From NCBI GenBank assembly GCA_036365145.1, contig JAEOAD010000048.1:16313001-16377000 (forward strand): a DNA stretch of 64,000 bases, in the 5' to 3' direction. Both the position numbers and the translations under genes were made by a program. This stretch comes from Orientallactaga sibirica (Eukaryota > Chordata > Mammalia > Rodentia > Dipodidae). Below are positions 51,180-61,251 of this stretch, piece after piece; the stretch's first letter is position 1, and each line of letters opens with the position of its first letter. The notes under the pieces are model-generated. The model saw only the letters and a program-made list of their open reading frames with translations, did not search any database and had not been told where the DNA came from.

Positions 51180-52140
51180 AATGAAACTCCCCACTTCTTA
51201 CTGCATAGCCTTGTCTGAGGATGGACGACGGTCTGCGGAGATGGTACTAGAATATCTACAGAAAACCTCTGGGTAGGGAGAATTCAATGTTGGCCTCATC
51301 TGAAGTGTCTCAGAACCTTCTTGATAGGAGTGGACCTCTACTGACCCCAACTCTGTCTTCACAGACATCCAGATCTGACCCCTTTTAGTCTCCGTCTGCA
51401 GGATGACATTGTTTTGACCCCAGCTGTGGTCCCTTCTATGCTGGCATGTCAGGGTGACCGATTACATGGGGGTCCAGCCAGCGACAGGGCACAGCAGGTG
51501 CAGAAGCATGCACGAACACTGTGGGAGAGGTAAAACTGGAGCTCCTGAGAAGAGTCCTTGGAATAACCTGGCTCAAATCAAGAATCAGGACAGGCACTGC
51601 TGGTGGGAGGCAGACCCTTGTGTGTCAGCTCGCTTCTCACTTTTCTTAGGGAGGTGACGTGCATGGCGGTGGTTGCAGCGGGCTGCCAGAGAGCCTTGCC
51701 TCATGCTTTCTGACAGCAGCGTGACATAAACACCCCTCTCATCTGAAACATGGTGCATTTCATATGAAACGAATGCTTCCTCCTTAGAAAAATGCAATTA
51801 AACATAAAATAGTTCATGTCATCTGCTCCTGAAATTCTAGTATCAGGGCTTAATGCTGTTGGTTACCGTGGTAACAGACAAAGTTGGTGATTTTGAATTT
51901 TCGGGTATTGTTCGGTAGGGGAAATGTTTGCTTCCCTGTGCGTGTGTGGGAAGGGTCATGATGCACAGAGAGGACGGCTGCTTTTCTCACAGACCCTTGG
52001 GTTGGGAAGGTTATGATGTGGTCCTGTCACCATTGTTTTAGTGAGTATATGGCAAAAACTGAGTCCAAGACAGACTTTTCTATATCCTCATCATTATTTT
52101 TTTACTGTCCTACACCACACTATTTTAATAAACAATAATC
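51180..52140. other. Low-repeat block with X-box-like dyad
   Basis: About 960 bp without a recognised repeat. Contains the RFX-like dyad at 51862-51875. 'gggaggtgacgtgcatggcg' (about 51650) includes a CRE-like TGACG. No exon recognised. Confidence 0.4.
51862..51875. promoter_or_regulatory. Perfect X-box-like (RFX) palindrome
   Basis: gttacc-gt-ggtaac: two perfect 6-bp half sites around a 2-bp spacer, matching the RFX X-box consensus (gtnrcc n0-3 rgyaac). It lies in unique sequence and is likely too strong to be a casual match, but neighbouring promoter features are lacking. Confidence 0.5.
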
Positions 52141-52241
52141 GGTGCCAAACATGGTGGCACACACCTATAATCCCAGCAATTCGAGAGGCTGAGACAGGAA
52201 AATCACCAGTTTGAGCCAGCCTGGGCTAAATAGTGAGGCTC
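52141..52241 (+). mobile_element. B1-like SINE, 5' part, split by LTR
   Basis: 'ggtgccaaacatggtggcac' to 'tagtgaggctc'. The missing end ('tatcttacaaaaataaataa') appears beyond the LTR at about 52598-52630. Confidence 0.75.
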
Positions 52242-52594
52242 TGTGATGGTTAGGGCCAGGTGTCAACATGTCTGGATTTAGGATCACCATGGAAACAAGT
52301 CTCGGGGCACGTGGGGGGGGTTTCTAGATTAGGTTAAGGCGGGGTGTGGGTAGCATGTCTGGGGTCGGGACTGTGAAAAGGAGACAGCTAGCTGAGTGGC
52401 CTTCATTCCTCACGCTCTGCTTCCTCGCTAGGGACTGAACGTGACCAGCTGCTTCATACTCCTGCCACCATGTCTCGTGATGACCAGCAATGATGGACTT
52501 TATCCCTTTGAACTCTGTGCTGGAACAAACCCTTCCTCCCTTAACTTTTCTTTGTCAGGTATTTGGACGCAGCAGCGAAAAGTAGCTCATATAA
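52242..52594 (+). mobile_element. ERVL/MaLR-class LTR inside a B1
   Basis: Starts 'tgtgatggttagggccaggt', 'gtctggatttaggatcacca', ends '...aaagtagctcatata'. Same 5' motif as 3758. No clear short TSD seen. Family assignment tentative. Confidence 0.6.
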
Positions 52595-52654
52595 ACCGTA
52601 TCTTACAAAAATAAATAACAACAATAACAGGCACATTAAGCTTGTATATCTTTT

Positions 52655-52814
52655 TTTATTGTTTGTTTCTGTTTTTTCCAAGGGAGGGTCTTGCTCTAGC
52701 CCAGGCTGACCTGGACTTCACTCTGTAGTCTCAGGCTGGCCTCGAACTCACAGCGATCCTCCTACATCAGTCTCCTGAGAGCTGGGATTAAAGGCATGCG
52801 CCACCAGCCTTGGC
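52655..52814 (-). mobile_element. B1-like SINE
   Basis: Reverse copy; flanks 'aagcttgtatatct' and 'aaacttgtatgtct' are the target duplication. Confidence 0.93.
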
Positions 52815-52944
52815 TAAACTTGTATGTCTCAACCATGTAAATGTGATGTCTTGAGTGTCTTTGTTGTGAGAGGAAGTCCAGCCCCCTCTTGTTGCCCTCG
52901 TGCTCTCTCGCCCTTCCACCTTCTGCCATGACGTGTAGCACAAA

Positions 52945-53400
52945 GGCCCTCAACCAATGCTGGCAAAAATCCATTTGGAGTCTATAAAGTGGAATTATTG
53001 GATTACATGGGAGTTCTATTTTTCATTTTTGAGGAATTTCCATCATGGCTGTACTAATTTGCATTTCTACTAAAATGTGTAAGAATTTTCTATCTTATGT
53101 TTGTTTTTAAAGTAATATTTCACTGTGACTTTAATTTGCATTTTCCTAGTGGTTATGTGGAACATTTTTTCATGTCTACCTGTTCACAATTTGTACATCT
53201 TTTATTGAGAAACGACTACTGGGTCCTTCACTCATTTTAGAATTGTTTTTCTTATTATCAAGCTGGTTGAGTTCCTCATAGATTTTGGCTATTAAGCGGT
53301 GTCAGAGATATGGCTTGAAACTATTTCCTCCTATCCTACTGATCGTCTCCTCACTCCGCAGCCTGCTCTGTGGAGGCTTTTAAGTCTCATGCCATCCATC
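52945..53400 (-). mobile_element. LINE-1 ORF2 fragment (old)
   Basis: 'ggattacatgggagttctat', 'gaggaatttccatcatggct', 'gtggaacattttttcatgtc', 'ggttgagttcctcatagatt' follow reverse L1 ORF2. Heavily mutated. Confidence 0.7.
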
Positions 53401-53595
53401 CTGTTTATCCAGTGCACGGCCTGCCTTCTACAGAGCGAAAGAGGCAGAGTCCACACAGCGCTGTTCCAGGGCGCGCCCCAATGGCCTAATCGTGTCTCAC
53501 AGTGTTCTCCCTATTTCCCCAATAGTGCTACCAGGACACCAAGCCTTTCATATCTTTGGGAGACATTTGAAGATCTACACTATCACAGAAAATAA
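53401..53595 (-). mobile_element. Possible MaLR-type LTR fragment
   Basis: 'ccccaatagtgctaccagga' and 'tttgggagacatttgaagat' recall the reverse of a MaLR LTR 5' half. It separates two L1 pieces. Confidence 0.35.
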
Positions 53596-53599
53596 ATCA

Positions 53600-53960
53600 T
53601 GACCTTGGCCAGACCAAGGTCAAAGAGATTCCTTCTTTTCCTTTTTGACTTTTTTGTTTGTTTGATTTCTGGTAAGCTTTAGAGTTCAGGCCTCATGTGG
53701 AAGTCACTGATCTGTTTCTAGCTGTTATTTCATGTGATGTAGCTCTGTATGTGATATAGGCCTGACTGCATGCTCTGATATGTGGATATCTAGTTTTCCC
53801 ATAGATATTTTTGGAAACTTTGTTGGTGAGCAGTTGGCTATAAATGTGTAGATTTCTGGGCTTCTGCCCTCGTGGAATATCAGGTGATGTATCTGTTACT
53901 TGGCAGTACCTTGTTGATTTAACTGTGATATTATTGGAATGCATTTTGAGATTAAATGAC
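53600..53960 (-). mobile_element. LINE-1 ORF2 fragment, continued
   Basis: 'gtagctctgtatgtgatata', 'ctagttttcccatagatatt', 'tttggaaactttgttggtga' match further-upstream ORF2 on the minus strand, so this probably continues 52945-53400. Confidence 0.6.
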
Positions 53961-53989
53961 TATAGATTTGTTTATTTTTCTCACCCAAG

Positions 53990-54610
53990 ATTGCTTTTGT
54001 CTATTTGGGTGCCTTTTATACAATTATACAATATTGTTTTCTATTTCTGTGAAATATGATTTTCTGAGCCTGGGTTACCTCACTTAGTATAAGCCTTTCC
54101 AGATCCATCCATTCTCTGCAAATTTCATAATTTCCTTTTCCTTTACAGCTGAATAAAACACCATTGTACAAACGCACCATAATCTTCATTGTCCATTCCT
54201 CAGTGGATGGGCTTCTAGGCTGGTTACATGTCCTAGCTATTGTGAACAGAGCATAAATAGATGAGCAAGTATCTCTGTAGTAATGTGTAGAGTCTCTAGG
54301 GTATATGCCAAGGAATGGTATAGCTGGCTAATAAGGTAATCTAGTTTTCCCCGTCTCAGAAACCTCCACACTGATTTCTGCATCCCCACCAACAATGGAG
54401 AAGGGTTCCTCTTTCCCCACACCCTTGCCAGCATTGATTGTTATTTGATTTCTTCACAGTCTTACAGGAGATGGAATCCCAAAGTGGTTTTAATTTGCAT
54501 ATCCCTGATGGCTAAGGATTTAGAACATGTTTTCAGATGTTTACTAGCCATTTATATTTCTTCTTTTGAGAACTCTCTAGACTATAGATGTTAAAGTATG
54601 ACCTTATAAT
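53990..54610 (-). mobile_element. LINE-1 ORF2 fragment (separate insertion)
   Basis: Restarts at the ORF2 end: 'gagcctgggttacctcactt', 'tccagatccatccattctct', 'attgtccattcctcagtgga', 'ccatccccaccaacaatgga'-type sequence, 'ttaatttgcatatccctgat'. The repeat of the C-terminal segment shows it is a different insertion from the previous piece. Confidence 0.8.
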
Positions 54611-54679
54611 TTTCTGAATTTTGTTGGTATCTGTTGTAGTGTCTCTCTTTTCATCTCTAATTTTGGTAATTTTGGTCTT

Positions 54680-54803
54680 TTTTCTAGCCACAGCTGACTT
54701 GGAACTCACTCTTGTAGACCGGGCTGGCCTCCAAATTATGATGATCCTTCAACCTCAGCTTCCTGAAGGCTGGTATTAATGGTGTGAGCCACTTTGTCCA
54801 GTG
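54680..54803 (-). mobile_element. Old B1-like SINE
   Basis: 'gccacagctgacttggaact', 'gggctggcctccaaattatg', 'gtgtgagccactttgtccag'. Diverged. Confidence 0.75.
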
Positions 54804-55182
54804 AGTTAATTATTTAAAATATTAAAATTGATAACACTTACCTAAATCAAGAAATAAAGAACCCTTAAATAAATAAACAAATAAAAGAGGAAACATGATA
54901 GTGGACATTACAGAAGTACAAGAATGTCAAGATAGTACTATAACAACTTTTATGCCAACAAGTAGGATAACCTAGAGACACGTAAATTCTGAAGAACATA
55001 ACATGATTGAACCATAAAGAAATAGAAAATATGAACAGAACAGTAATGGCTATGGAAACTCAATCATTAATCCATAACCTCACAACAAAGAAAAGCCTAG
55101 GATCCAGAAAGCCTTTTCATTGAACATTTCTTCCAAACTTTTAAGGTACAATTAATATCAAATTCTTTCAAAAACTGAAGAG

Positions 55183-55345
55183 GATGCTGGGCATGGTGGT
55201 GCATGCATTTTAATCCCAGCATTTGGGAGGCTATGAGTTTGAGTCCAGCGTGAGACTACATAGTGAATTCCAGGTCATCGTGGGCTAGAGTGAGAACCTA
55301 CTTCTAAAAAACAAACAAACAAACAACAAACAAACAAACAAACAA
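55183..55345 (+). mobile_element. B1-like SINE
   Basis: Head 'gatgctgggcatggtggtgc', internal deletion, AAC tail. Target 'aactgaagagg' reappears as 'caatggaagagg' after the adjoining SINE. Confidence 0.9.
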
Positions 55346-55570
55346 GGCTGGATGGATGGCTTAACAGTTAAGGAGTTTGCCTGCAAAGCCAAAGGACCCT
55401 GGTTTGATTCCCCAGGACCCATGTTAGCCAGAAGCACAAGGGAGCACATGTATCTGGAGTTCGTTTGCAGTGGCTGGAAGCCTTGGTGCCCCCCCCCCCC
55501 CGTTCTCTTTCTCTCTCCCTCTTTCTCTGTCAAATAAATAAATAAAAAATAATAAAATGTTAAAAAGCAA
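55346..55570 (+). mobile_element. B2-like SINE, type I, with C15 run
   Basis: Starts 'ggctggatggatggcttaac'. The 'ccctggcgcgcccattctct' segment has become a run of about 15 C (55488-55501). Confidence 0.92.
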
Positions 55571-55959
55571 CAACAACAACAACAACAAAAACCAACCAAA
55601 CAAAAAACAATGGAAGAGGAACAAGCAATTTAAAATTCATTTTGCCAGGCCAACAATGCTATGATTCTGTCACTAGACTATACAAGGAAATAAAATTGCA
55701 GGCTAATATTCTTGATGAATATTGATGTAAAATAATCAGCAGTATGTTAAAAAGATCAAACACCATGATTAAGTGAGTTGCAGTGATGGTTCAACATATA
55801 CAAATCAATAAGAACGGTAAACCACAGTAATGAAATACAGAGCCATTTTAATAGATAGAGAAAAAAACTGACAAAAATTCAGCATGCTTTTACTACAAAA
55901 CCTCTCAACAAATTAAATGTAGCTGGAACGTAACTACTTTGACCTATTTTGTTTTTCCT

Positions 55960-56340
55960 GTAAAAACAGATCTGACACTTGGTAGTTTATTTTGGCTCAC
56001 GTTTCTGGAGGCTTCAATGTCCATGTTGTACTGTACTATACCCAGATGGGTCACAACACAGCAGATGACATCACACAGTGAGAACATGTACAAGGGAATT
56101 CACTGAGCAAGACACAGTGAGCTACAACCGCTAAACTCAGAACAACTTATTCTTGCAAAAAGCCAGTCTAGTCCCGTGAGACCATTGCCTTCCTCAGTCA
56201 CTCTCTTCGGTTTTGGTTTCTCCAGAGATATTGACATTGAATACCCTGTAATGGAATATCTCCTGATTCTCCTCCATTAAAAGCCCAACACCTAAGTCCC
56301 ATAGACTTCCAATAATTGTGTTGCTATCGGGACCTTACAC
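55960..56340 (-). mobile_element. Possible MLT1/MaLR-type LTR
   Basis: 'ttattttggctcacgtttct' and 'ggaggcttcaatgtccatgt', later 'cacacagtgagaacatgtac', recall the reverse of MLT1-type LTRs. Diverged and uncertain. Confidence 0.4.
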
Positions 56341-56916
56341 AAAACAGATCTGGACCTTACATAAAACAGATAGGTCAGAATCACCAGGAAGCGAAGGAAA
56401 GTCTCTAATGCAACGAGACATCCTTTGATGGGGTTCTCTCTCTGTTTCACAGTGGATTTTTTTCACATTTGTTCCCCAGTATTTTTATAAGAATGCTTGC
56501 TTCTGTTATCTGATTCTTTTCAAGCATCCCTCCTTGTGGAATGTTCCTTTTGTGTATGCTTATCTTTATCTTCAAGAATCCCTCTTTTCATTAAGAAATT
56601 TGATCAAACTGGGGACAAAGGGAAGATCCTAGAAGCTTTCAGAAGGAAAAAAAAAAAAAGAAAAGAAAAGGAAAAGTGTCATATACAAAGGATCAGGAAG
56701 CAGAATGGCGCTGAACTTTTAAACAGCATTATCGGCAGCTACAAGCCAATGATAGATCAATGCCTTTGAAGATTGGAAGGGAAGGTGATTCCCAACCTAG
56801 AATTCTATATCCAGCCAAGCTATTAAGGAACTGCAGAAGCTGAATGAGTCATTCTTAGACATTCATGCTCATGTACTCTGTTACACACTATTGGAAGAGT
56901 GCTCCACCATCGTTAG
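56341..56916. other. Unclassified old repeat-like DNA
   Basis: 'tagaattctatatccagcca' and 'gaagcagaatggcgctgaac' (about 56698-56820) recall a common mammalian interspersed repeat whose name I cannot place. A short direct repeat ('ggaccttacataaaacagat') occurs twice at about 56330-56370. No gene. Confidence 0.4.
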
Positions 56917-57260
56917 CATTTAATCAGGGAAGAGAAGATAGAGCTATAAGGAGTGAAGAGAATGGTAGGGAAAGTTTCAGGCTGAGAGTGCAAAGTAGCC
57001 CCCAGGCAACAACTGCAAAGGATAAAGAGGGTCTGTGTCCAGAGGGGAGTGGGTGGGAAGCATGGAGAGATACATCTTCAGGAAGATATTTGTTGGAAAG
57101 CAAGCAGGGGAGCCAAAATGTAAAGTGTGTTTGGGGTGGGGACAAGAGAAAGCTAGGGACACTAAACATGGGGGCTGGAGAGATGTATTTAGAGGAACGG
57201 TTGGAGGCATGAGCTGTTCAAAGCCAAAGGGCCCAGGTTCAGTCCATTCAGGTGTGGGGA
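56917..57260 (+). repeat. Diverged tandem duplication, unit A
   Basis: 'catttaatcagggaagagaa' (56917), 'taaggagtgaagaga', 'gcccccaggcaacaactgc', then a SINE-head-like 'gggggctggagagatg' and 'gggcccaggttcagt'. Same order as unit B, about 476 bp downstream. Confidence 0.75.
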
Positions 57261-57392
57261 ACCAGTGCAGGGAAGGTAGGACTGAATTCCAAGATGGCGT
57301 CATGCTGGCTGAAGTTAGAGACAGTCTTGAAATGACTAGGCGCTTATCCATTTTCCTGCTTCTGCCAGAATCTTTTACATAGCCAACGTTCA

Positions 57393-57601
57393 CATTTAAT
57401 CAGGGAAGAGAAGATACCTTGTAAGGAGTGAAGAGATCAGTCCACCAGCAGGTGGTTGTTTGTGCCCCCAGGCAACAACTGCTAAGGATAATGTGGGACT
57501 GCTGATTGGATCATGGAGGCTATATCTAGGGTGGAGGGCTGGAAAGTTAGCAGCTTCCTGATGTAAAGGTTTGGGGTGGGAATAAACTGCTTCAAGAAGA
57601 G
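57393..57601 (+). repeat. Diverged tandem duplication, unit B
   Basis: Starts catttaatcagggaagagaa (57393) and holds the same landmarks with substitutions and indels, leading into a full B2-like SINE at 57602. Confidence 0.75.
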
Positions 57602-57818
57602 GCTGAGAGATGGCTTTGCCTTATTCTGCTGGTCGGACTGGACCCAGGTTCAGTTCCCAGGACCCACATAAGCCAGATGCACAAGGGGGCGCATGCATCT
57701 GGAGTTTATTTGCAATGATTGGAGGCCGTGGCACGCCCATTCTCTCTGTCTCTCTCTGCCTATTTCTCTCTCTCAAATAAATAAATAAAAATAAAATATT
57801 TTAAAAAATAAAAAGAAA
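57602..57818 (+). mobile_element. B2-like SINE, type I
   Basis: Starts 'gaggctgagagatggctttg', central part rearranged, B box 'ggttcagttcc', CTCF-like cacaagggggcgc at about 57680. Confidence 0.9.
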
Positions 57819-57996
57819 GCTAGCAAAGAGGATTATTGTGATCATGGAAGATAGTAAGTAATGCCTCAGACTAAAAGTGCACATGTATAATACTCCTTTT
57901 TTGTTACTTCAGAGATGTCAAAATACTACCAAATGAATAAGAATAAAAGTCAAAGACTTTCTACATGACACTGAGAGAAGTCAAAGACTGCTATTT

Positions 57997-58200
57997 AAAT
58001 ACATATATATTTGCAAGCAGAGATAGAGTGAAGAGAGAGACACACAGAATGGGAGTGGCAGGGCCTCCAGCCACTGCAAATGAAAAACTCCAGATATGTG
58101 TACCTTAGTGCATCTGGCTTTACATGGGTACTGAGGAATCAAACTCAGGCCATTAGGCTTTGAAGGCAAGCGGCTTAACTGCTGAGCTATCTCTCCAGCC
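57997..58200 (-). mobile_element. B2-like SINE, type I, with TSD
   Basis: Flanked by aagactgctattt (ending 57996) and aagattgctattt (58203). CTCF-like part deleted. Confidence 0.93.
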
Positions 58201-58214
58201 CAAGATTGCTATTT

Positions 58215-58720
58215 TTATAGTAAGGCATGTTAAGTTGCTTGGCTTTTAAACCATGAATGCATTCATCCTTTTGATCAAAGCCAGCATTAGGTACCATACC
58301 TGGCCTCTTCCACTTGCTTGAAGGTCAGGTGTATGTTTTTTCCTGAGGCGATGTAACCCTCCAGCTCCCACACCACCCTGAGAACCATGCATGTAGCTCG
58401 TAAGTCCAAGGATTGGCTTCGGTTGGAGGGTCAGGCTTAACTCTTCTTCCACTGGCCTCACTTAGGTGCTGTCCTTAGCTGGTGACCCTCTGAAGACCAA
58501 GAGGTCCAGAAGGTGTCACTCATTGCTGGCTGGTAGCGTGGTTGTGTCTCCTTCTCCAGGAAGTTAGCTTGGGTTAGTTCATTAGCCATCTAAGAGATAT
58601 GGAATCCTCAGTGTCCTTTTAGACCTAGGCTTGAAGAGGGCAATGTCTTGCTGGTCATATTCTATGGGCCAAAGCCAGCCCAGATTAAAAAAAAAAATAA
58701 AGAGAAATGCCATCGCTTTT
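58215..58720. other. Low-repeat DNA, no gene seen
   Basis: About 500 bp with no recognised repeat or exon. Confidence 0.4.
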
Positions 58721-58721
58721 C

Positions 58722-58830
58722 TTTTCTTTCCCCAGACACAGTCTTACTATGTGGCCCAGGCTGGTCTAGAACTCACGGTCTTCCTGACTCCCATTCCTGT
58801 GTGGATGATAGGAGCACTGCCATGCCACGG
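58722..58830 (-). mobile_element. Old B1-like fragment
   Basis: 'cacagtcttactatgtggcc', 'caggctggtctagaactcac', then degenerates. Confidence 0.6.
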
Positions 58831-58839
58831 ACTAGATCT

Positions 58840-59419
58840 TCCTGGTCATGGAACGGGGCTGCAAAGTGACCTTGCGGGGCATGACGACATCTCTCCCTCC
58901 AGGAGGGGACGTTTCCATTCAGAGGAAGTCGCTACACAGCAACTTGAAGTGACACATGGTCAGGGCTTTAGTCTTGTACCAATCTCATCATTTATTGCTT
59001 CATCACTTATTTATTTTTAAAGATAAGCCAAGCAGTCTTTGTTCATTAATATTCATAAGTACACAAGTTTCATTAGCGAGTGCAGTTTTCCTCTTCAGCT
59101 GGGTTGTGGAATGTTCCGAAACCCTTTTGCATGCCAAGTTAGGAAGCAGAGTTCATCCCGTGCTGTCACCTACGTTTACCTGTGAGGATTGAAAAGTTAA
59201 TTAAGTGTAAATGATTAGCATATATTGTCTCCCTTCCCTTTCAGTGTATACAGTGTAACAAGAGTGACAGTCCTGGAATTACAATCGCCAAGTGCATTCA
59301 GGAGAGTAGATCTCCACTTTTATTGGCAAATACAGCCCAGAGGATGTTGCAAACTGGGAGGTCATTAAAGAGGAGGTGGGTGATGGAGGCTCATTTCCTT
59401 TATTACCTTTTTTTTTTTT
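58840..59419. other. Low-repeat block, candidate conserved noncoding DNA
   Basis: About 580 bp. 'gttcattaatattcataagt' (59041) and 'gaaaagttaattaagtgtaa', 'atgattagcatatattgtct' (about 59189-59229) have the dense AT-motif look of developmental enhancers. A 78-codon frame at 58956 has no domain. Confidence 0.4.
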
Positions 59420-59435
59420 AAATTTAGCTTTTCTT

Positions 59436-60013
59436 TTTTAAATGAGAGAGAGTTGGTGCTCCATGCCCTTAGCCACTGAAATTGAACTCCAGATGCTTGC
59501 ATCACTTAGTGCAACCTTGCGCTTGCCCCACTGTTGGGGTCCCCCTAGGGCCAGCCCAGGAGGGATGGCAGGGTCTCTGAGTTGGGCGTGAGAGGCACGG
59601 AGTCATGACACAGACTGCGGGAGTTGGGTGGAAGCAGGCAGAGGGCGAGCTGCTGCAAACTTGTTTATTCAAGGAAGTGTAGGGGGTTTTAAGGGGTTTG
59701 GCTGGCCAATCATTGTATGGGGTGGTCCCCTTCTTGTGACCAATGACAGCCTGTCTCCAGATAGATCATCTCATAGCAGGTTTCTTGCGAGCATGGGACT
59801 GTAGCTGTTGTCATGCCAGGCCTGTGCAGGACGCCATGTCCACAGAAGCCACTTCCTGGTTTCTTTTGCCATGCGGTCTGGCTAGGGCCAGACCTGCATC
59901 ATGCCATACACCCAACCTTTGTGCGTCTGGCTTATGTGGGATCTGGAGAGTGGAACATGATTCCTTAGGCTTCGCAGGCAAGCACCTTTACTGAGAAACC
60001 AGCTCTCCAACCT
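59436..60013 (-). mobile_element. B2-like SINE, type IV, split by an LTR
   Basis: Two parts, 59436-59531 and 59911-60013, around the LTR. Target duplication aaatttagcttttctt at 59420-59435 and 60014-60029 brackets both. Confidence 0.93.
59532..59910 (-). mobile_element. Solo class II (IAP-like) LTR inside a SINE
   Basis: 379 bp, TG...CA. On the minus strand: CCAAT-type elements (plus-strand ccaatgac 59740, ccaatcat 59705), a TTAAAA TATA-like element (plus ttttaa about 59687), AATAAA (plus tttatt 59664-59669) then a U5 ending 'gaccccaaca'. Flanks ccccac (59526-59531) and cccaac (59911-59916) agree at 5 of 6, and 6 bp is the class II duplication length. Size fits an IAP-type LTR. Class is inferred. 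Confidence 0.7.
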
Positions 60014-60049
60014 AAATTTAGCTTTTCTTAAATGACATCTCAGGGAATT

Positions 60050-60200
60050 TTTTGTTTTTGTTATTTCGAGGTAAGGTCTCACTCTAGTGCAGGCTGACCT
60101 GGAATTCACTATGTATTCTCAGGGTGGCCTCAAACTCATGGTGATCCTTCTACCTCTGCCTGAGTGCTGGGATTAAAGGCATGCGCCACTACACGTGGCT
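60050..60200 (-). mobile_element. B1-like SINE
   Basis: Reverse copy, head 'catgcgccactacacgtggc'. Flanks 'ctcagggaatttt' and 'ctgagggaatta' form the likely TSD. Confidence 0.93.
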
Positions 60201-60235
60201 CTCTGAGGGAATTATATCTGTATAGCCATATCCTG

Positions 60236-60272
60236 GTTTCCATAGTGTAATGGTTATCATGTTCACGTAACA
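60236..60272 (+). pseudogene. tRNA-Val 5' half (remnant)
   Basis: 37 bp beginning gtttccatagtgtaatggtt and running through the D arm to 'taaca' at the anticodon loop. About 32 of 37 bases match mammalian tRNA-Val(AAC/CAC) from memory. The T arm/B box is not recognisable downstream, so it cannot be a working tRNA gene. Confidence 0.65.
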
Positions 60273-60609
60273 GCCCATAGCATGCAAATCTTTCCTCTCT
60301 CCCATCGGTCCCATCTGAGGAAAGCTCTCTTCATGCTTCAGAGCACACAGAGGAGCTCTTGGTCAAATGGGCTGTACTCTGCCACTAGCTTCCCATAGTC
60401 TGGCTCCCTGTTGCAGACGTTTTGGTATCCTTCAACCTTGTTAAAAGAAACTGGAAGTGCTGGAGAACACACTAACCACTTTCCGTGTTTTCCTGTCGGG
60501 TGTTGCTGTGGGTCTATGTGGTTGTCATGGTGATGCTGTGTGGTCGTCACCATGACCCTGCTTCAGTTGCATGCAGTCTCCATTTGTTGCCACGTTGCCG
60601 TTCTGGCTG
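60273..60609. other. Low-repeat DNA, no gene seen
   Basis: About 340 bp after the tRNA remnant; no recognised feature. Confidence 0.4.
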
Positions 60610-60701
60610 AAGCATCTGGCTTATGTGGGTCTGGGGATTGAACCTGGGTCCTTTGGCTTTGCAAGCAAGTGCCTTAACCGCTAAGCCATCTCTCCAGCCC
60701 C
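60610..60701 (-). mobile_element. B2-like SINE head only
   Basis: Reverse copy of just the tRNA-related 5' ~92 bp ('gcatctggcttatgtgggtc' to 'ctaagccatctctccagccc'). The body, CT-rich part and tail are absent. Confidence 0.85.
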
Positions 60702-61026
60702 GTCTTTGCTAGCTTTCTTGTCCCCACCCCAAACACACTACATTTTCCTACCTGCTAACTTTCCATTTATGTGTTCTCCTGCAGAAGGTCTCACTCCTGG
60801 TAGTTGAGATAAAAGCTTGTGGATAGGATCTCTGGCTTCCACATGGTTTAGAGAATACGAACTCTGAGAAGAAGGAAGTCCACCAGTAGGATTCTCATTA
60901 AATGCACATTCTGTCTGAAAGCACGAGGACCTTCTAATCCTGGAGTAGGGTGAAATATTTTGGAGTCAGCCATGCTACTATGGTAGTGGAGAAATGCTTG
61001 GTGAAACGTCAAATGTCAAACACCTC
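60702..61026. other. Low-repeat DNA, no gene seen
   Basis: About 325 bp, no recognised feature. Confidence 0.4.
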
Positions 61027-61240
61027 TTTTTATTTTTATTCACTTATTTATTTGACAGAGAAAGAAGAAGAGAGAGGGAAAGGGAGAGAATGGGCGTGCC
61101 AGGGCCTCTGGCCACTGCAAACAAACTCCAGACATGTGCGCCCCCTTGTGCACCTGGCTAATGTGGGTCCTGGGGAATCGAACCTGGGTCCTTTGGCTTT
61201 GCAGGCAAACGCCTTAACTGCTAAGCCATCCTTCCAGCCC
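61027..61240 (-). mobile_element. B2-like SINE, type I
   Basis: Reverse copy with CTCF-like gcgcccccttgtgc (61139-61152). Flanks aaacacctctt and aaacacctgtt are its TSD. Confidence 0.94.
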
Positions 61241-61251
61241 AAACACCTGTT

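Larger units (their letters stand above)
54830..55930 (+). mobile_element. LINE-1 ORF2 (RT region) remnant, interrupted
   Basis: 'gcaggctaatattcttgatg', 'accatgattaagtgagttgc', 'ggttcaacatatacaaatca', 'acctctcaacaaattaaatg' match the central ORF2 of mammalian L1, around the reverse transcriptase domain. Stops and shifts throughout. Split by a B1 plus B2-like pair at 55183-55570. Confidence 0.8.
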
